A stretch of 64,000 bases of DNA, from positions 807,501 through 871,500 of the forward strand of contig BJKQ01000011.1 in the NCBI GenBank assembly GCA_006538405.1, given 5' to 3'. The notes under the pieces were generated by a model. The model saw only the letters and a list, made by a program, of their open reading frames with translations. It ran no database searches and was not told the DNA's origin. A program made the position numbers and the translations under genes. This document shows, piece by piece, positions 62,634-64,000 of this stretch (position 1 is its first letter; the number at the start of each line of letters is the position of its first letter). This DNA is from Hansfordia pulvinata. Lineage: Eukaryota; Ascomycota; Sordariomycetes; Xylariales.

Positions 62634-63881
62634 CTACGCAGAGGCCGCCAAGCCCTCGTCCTTCTCGATCTGCTCGAGGGAGGGGCACCACTTGTCCTGC
62701 AGGTCGCGGTCGAGGCTGGGCTCGAAGACGGAGGTGGGCCACCACTCGCCCCAGCTGGTGAGGAAAATCTGGTCGGGGTCCTGGGGGAAGGTGTCGCGGG
62801 GGGCGAAGAAGGCGCGCAGGAGGTTCTGGGCGCCCTCGGGGACGGTCTTGGCGTCGGGGGAGCCGCCCGTGATGGTGAAGCCGGCGCCGGCGCCGATGTT
62901 GGTGCTGGGGATCAGGCCTGGGGAGACGGCGACGACGGTGGCCGAGGTGGAAGACGGGGAGGAGGAGGAGAGCTGGCGGCGCCACCAGTGGGCGCCGAGG
63001 AGGGCGAGGAACTTTGTCGTGCCGTAGGTGTTTTGGTCGACGGTGGAACCTGCTGCTATCTTCTTCTCGAGCTCGGCTGTGTTTGGGGGGGGATAATTAG
63101 TTCTTTTTTTTTCAACGGCGGGGAAGGAAGAAGAAACGGGGGTGAGGGGTGACTTACTGCGCGTGGGGTCGGCGACGCCGCGGATGGCGCCGGAGGAGAC
63201 GAAGACCAGGCGCGAGTTTGAGGCCTCGAGCTCGGGGCGGAGGAGGTGGACGAGGTAGTGCTGGGCTGTTGTGGGTTCGCGTTAGCGGGATGAGGACAGA
63301 CACAAGAGACGCCGTGAATAGCGAAGGGAGTCAGCTGTACGCACAAAGGTGGTTGATGTAGTAGGCGGTGCACCACTTTGCGCCGGGGGGCCCGCCGTCG
63401 GAGGCCTTGTTGGAGGCGCCGGCGTTGAGGAAGAGATAGTCGATGCGGGCGGCGGCGTCGGCGGAGAGGGCTTCGCGGACGCGGGAGGCGAAGGGGCGGA
63501 CGGTCTTGAGGTCGGACAGCTCGAGGGGCAGGATGGTCAGGCTGTGGCGGGCCGTGTCCCAGGCCAGGGCGTCGAAGGCGGCCTGGGTGCGGGCGGTGTC
63601 GCGGGCGCCGAGGACGAGGCGGTAGGGCTGGGCGGCCTGGGAGAGCAGCTGCTTGACTACCTCGAAGCCCTGTTTTTGTTGGTGGTGGTGGCGGTGGTGA
63701 GCGTGGATTCTGTGGTGGTGGTGGTGGTGGTGGTGGTGGTAGTGGGGGGGCAGGATGTATTGAAAGTGTGATGTCATGAGTCGCGCGCGGGAGGTCCGCG
63801 GGGGGAAAGAGGTTGTTTGGGACTTACCAGGCCTGAGGATGCGCCGGTAGCGACGACGGTCTTGAAGGCGGAAGAGGCCAT
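62634..63881 (-). CDS. Short-chain dehydrogenase/reductase
   Basis: Four exons, 63881-63828, 63669-63345, 63265-63158 and 63076-62634, in phase throughout, 309 residues. The cofactor loop reads TGASSGLG, split by intron 1 after GL. LFLNAGAS is the NAG motif, YYINHLSQHYL precedes the active-site Ser in LVFVSSGAI, and the catalytic pair is TYGTTK. VSPGLIPST follows. The ordering and the long C-terminal extension (GEWWPTSVFEP, ending GLAASA) fit protochlorophyllide-reductase-like fungal dehydrogenases of unknown substrate. The TGASSGLG glycine pattern with Ala-Arg after the second strand (GARD) suggests NADP(H). A (GGT/CCA)n repeat lies in intron 1. No signal peptide is seen, so it is probably cytosolic. 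Confidence 0.9.
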
Positions 63882-64000
63882 TGTGTTTGAATGGCTGCTT
63901 GAGTTGGGAACCTGGGGAGAGAGTGTGGTGTGGGAAGTGTGGTGGGGGGAAATGACGATGTTGCAATCGGTGCTGAGCTCCGGAGGTGTACCTGAGTGTA
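63882..64000. other. Upstream flank of the short-chain dehydrogenase, cut by the window edge
   Basis: Leader and promoter sequence only. No element recognised. Confidence 0.5.

Overview
The window is nuclear DNA of a filamentous ascomycete, most likely a Sordariomycete. The evidence is GC-rich coding sequence, many short introns (mostly about 50-150 nt) with GT(A/G)AGT donors and CTAAC/CTAAT branch sites, and conserved fungal orthologues: Sed5, aspartate-semialdehyde dehydrogenase and the fused Arg5,6 protein. It also carries an ankyrin NACHT (NLR-like) receptor of a type typical of moulds. I saw no transposon, rRNA, convincing tRNA, CRISPR array or AT-rich RIP-mutated block.

Layout. 1-10 kb: a multi-pass membrane protein (+), a secreted kinase-like gene with an in-frame stop (-), then a convergent pair of polyol enzymes, a sorbitol/xylitol-type dehydrogenase (+) and an aldo-keto reductase (-). 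13-14.3 kb: the Golgi syntaxin gene sed5 (-). 18-31 kb: two very large, mostly disordered proteins (+), both with short basic/aromatic LF..K motifs. 31.8-35 kb: a LAT/MUP-type amino-acid permease (-). 36.6-39.6 kb: a ten-exon protein of unknown family (+). 40.8-43.1 kb: a SERAC1-like alpha/beta hydrolase (+). 44.3-46.3 kb: an HHxxxDG acyltransferase (+). 47.2 kb: a small Tyr-rich protein (+). 47.8-54.5 kb: a 2205-residue NACHT-ankyrin protein (-). 55.9-57.2 kb: aspartate-semialdehyde dehydrogenase (+). 59.5-62.3 kb: Arg5,6 (+). 62.6-63.9 kb: a short-chain dehydrogenase (-).

Two amino-acid biosynthesis steps (homoserine branch and arginine) lie side by side on the + strand, and two polyol/aldehyde reductases share a terminator region. 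The 40.8-54.5 kb stretch brings together genes of the NLR/SERAC-like immunity type.

Most exon junctions below were checked for phase. Five times, in four genes, a well-conserved frame is restored only by adding one base to a C or G run; the sign is always the same. Two or three further cases are less certain. I read this as mainly homopolymer under-calling in the assembly, so those genes should not be taken as pseudogenes without checking reads. The intergenic DNA also holds an unexplained octamer, TACTCGTA/TACGAGTA, seen 15 times.
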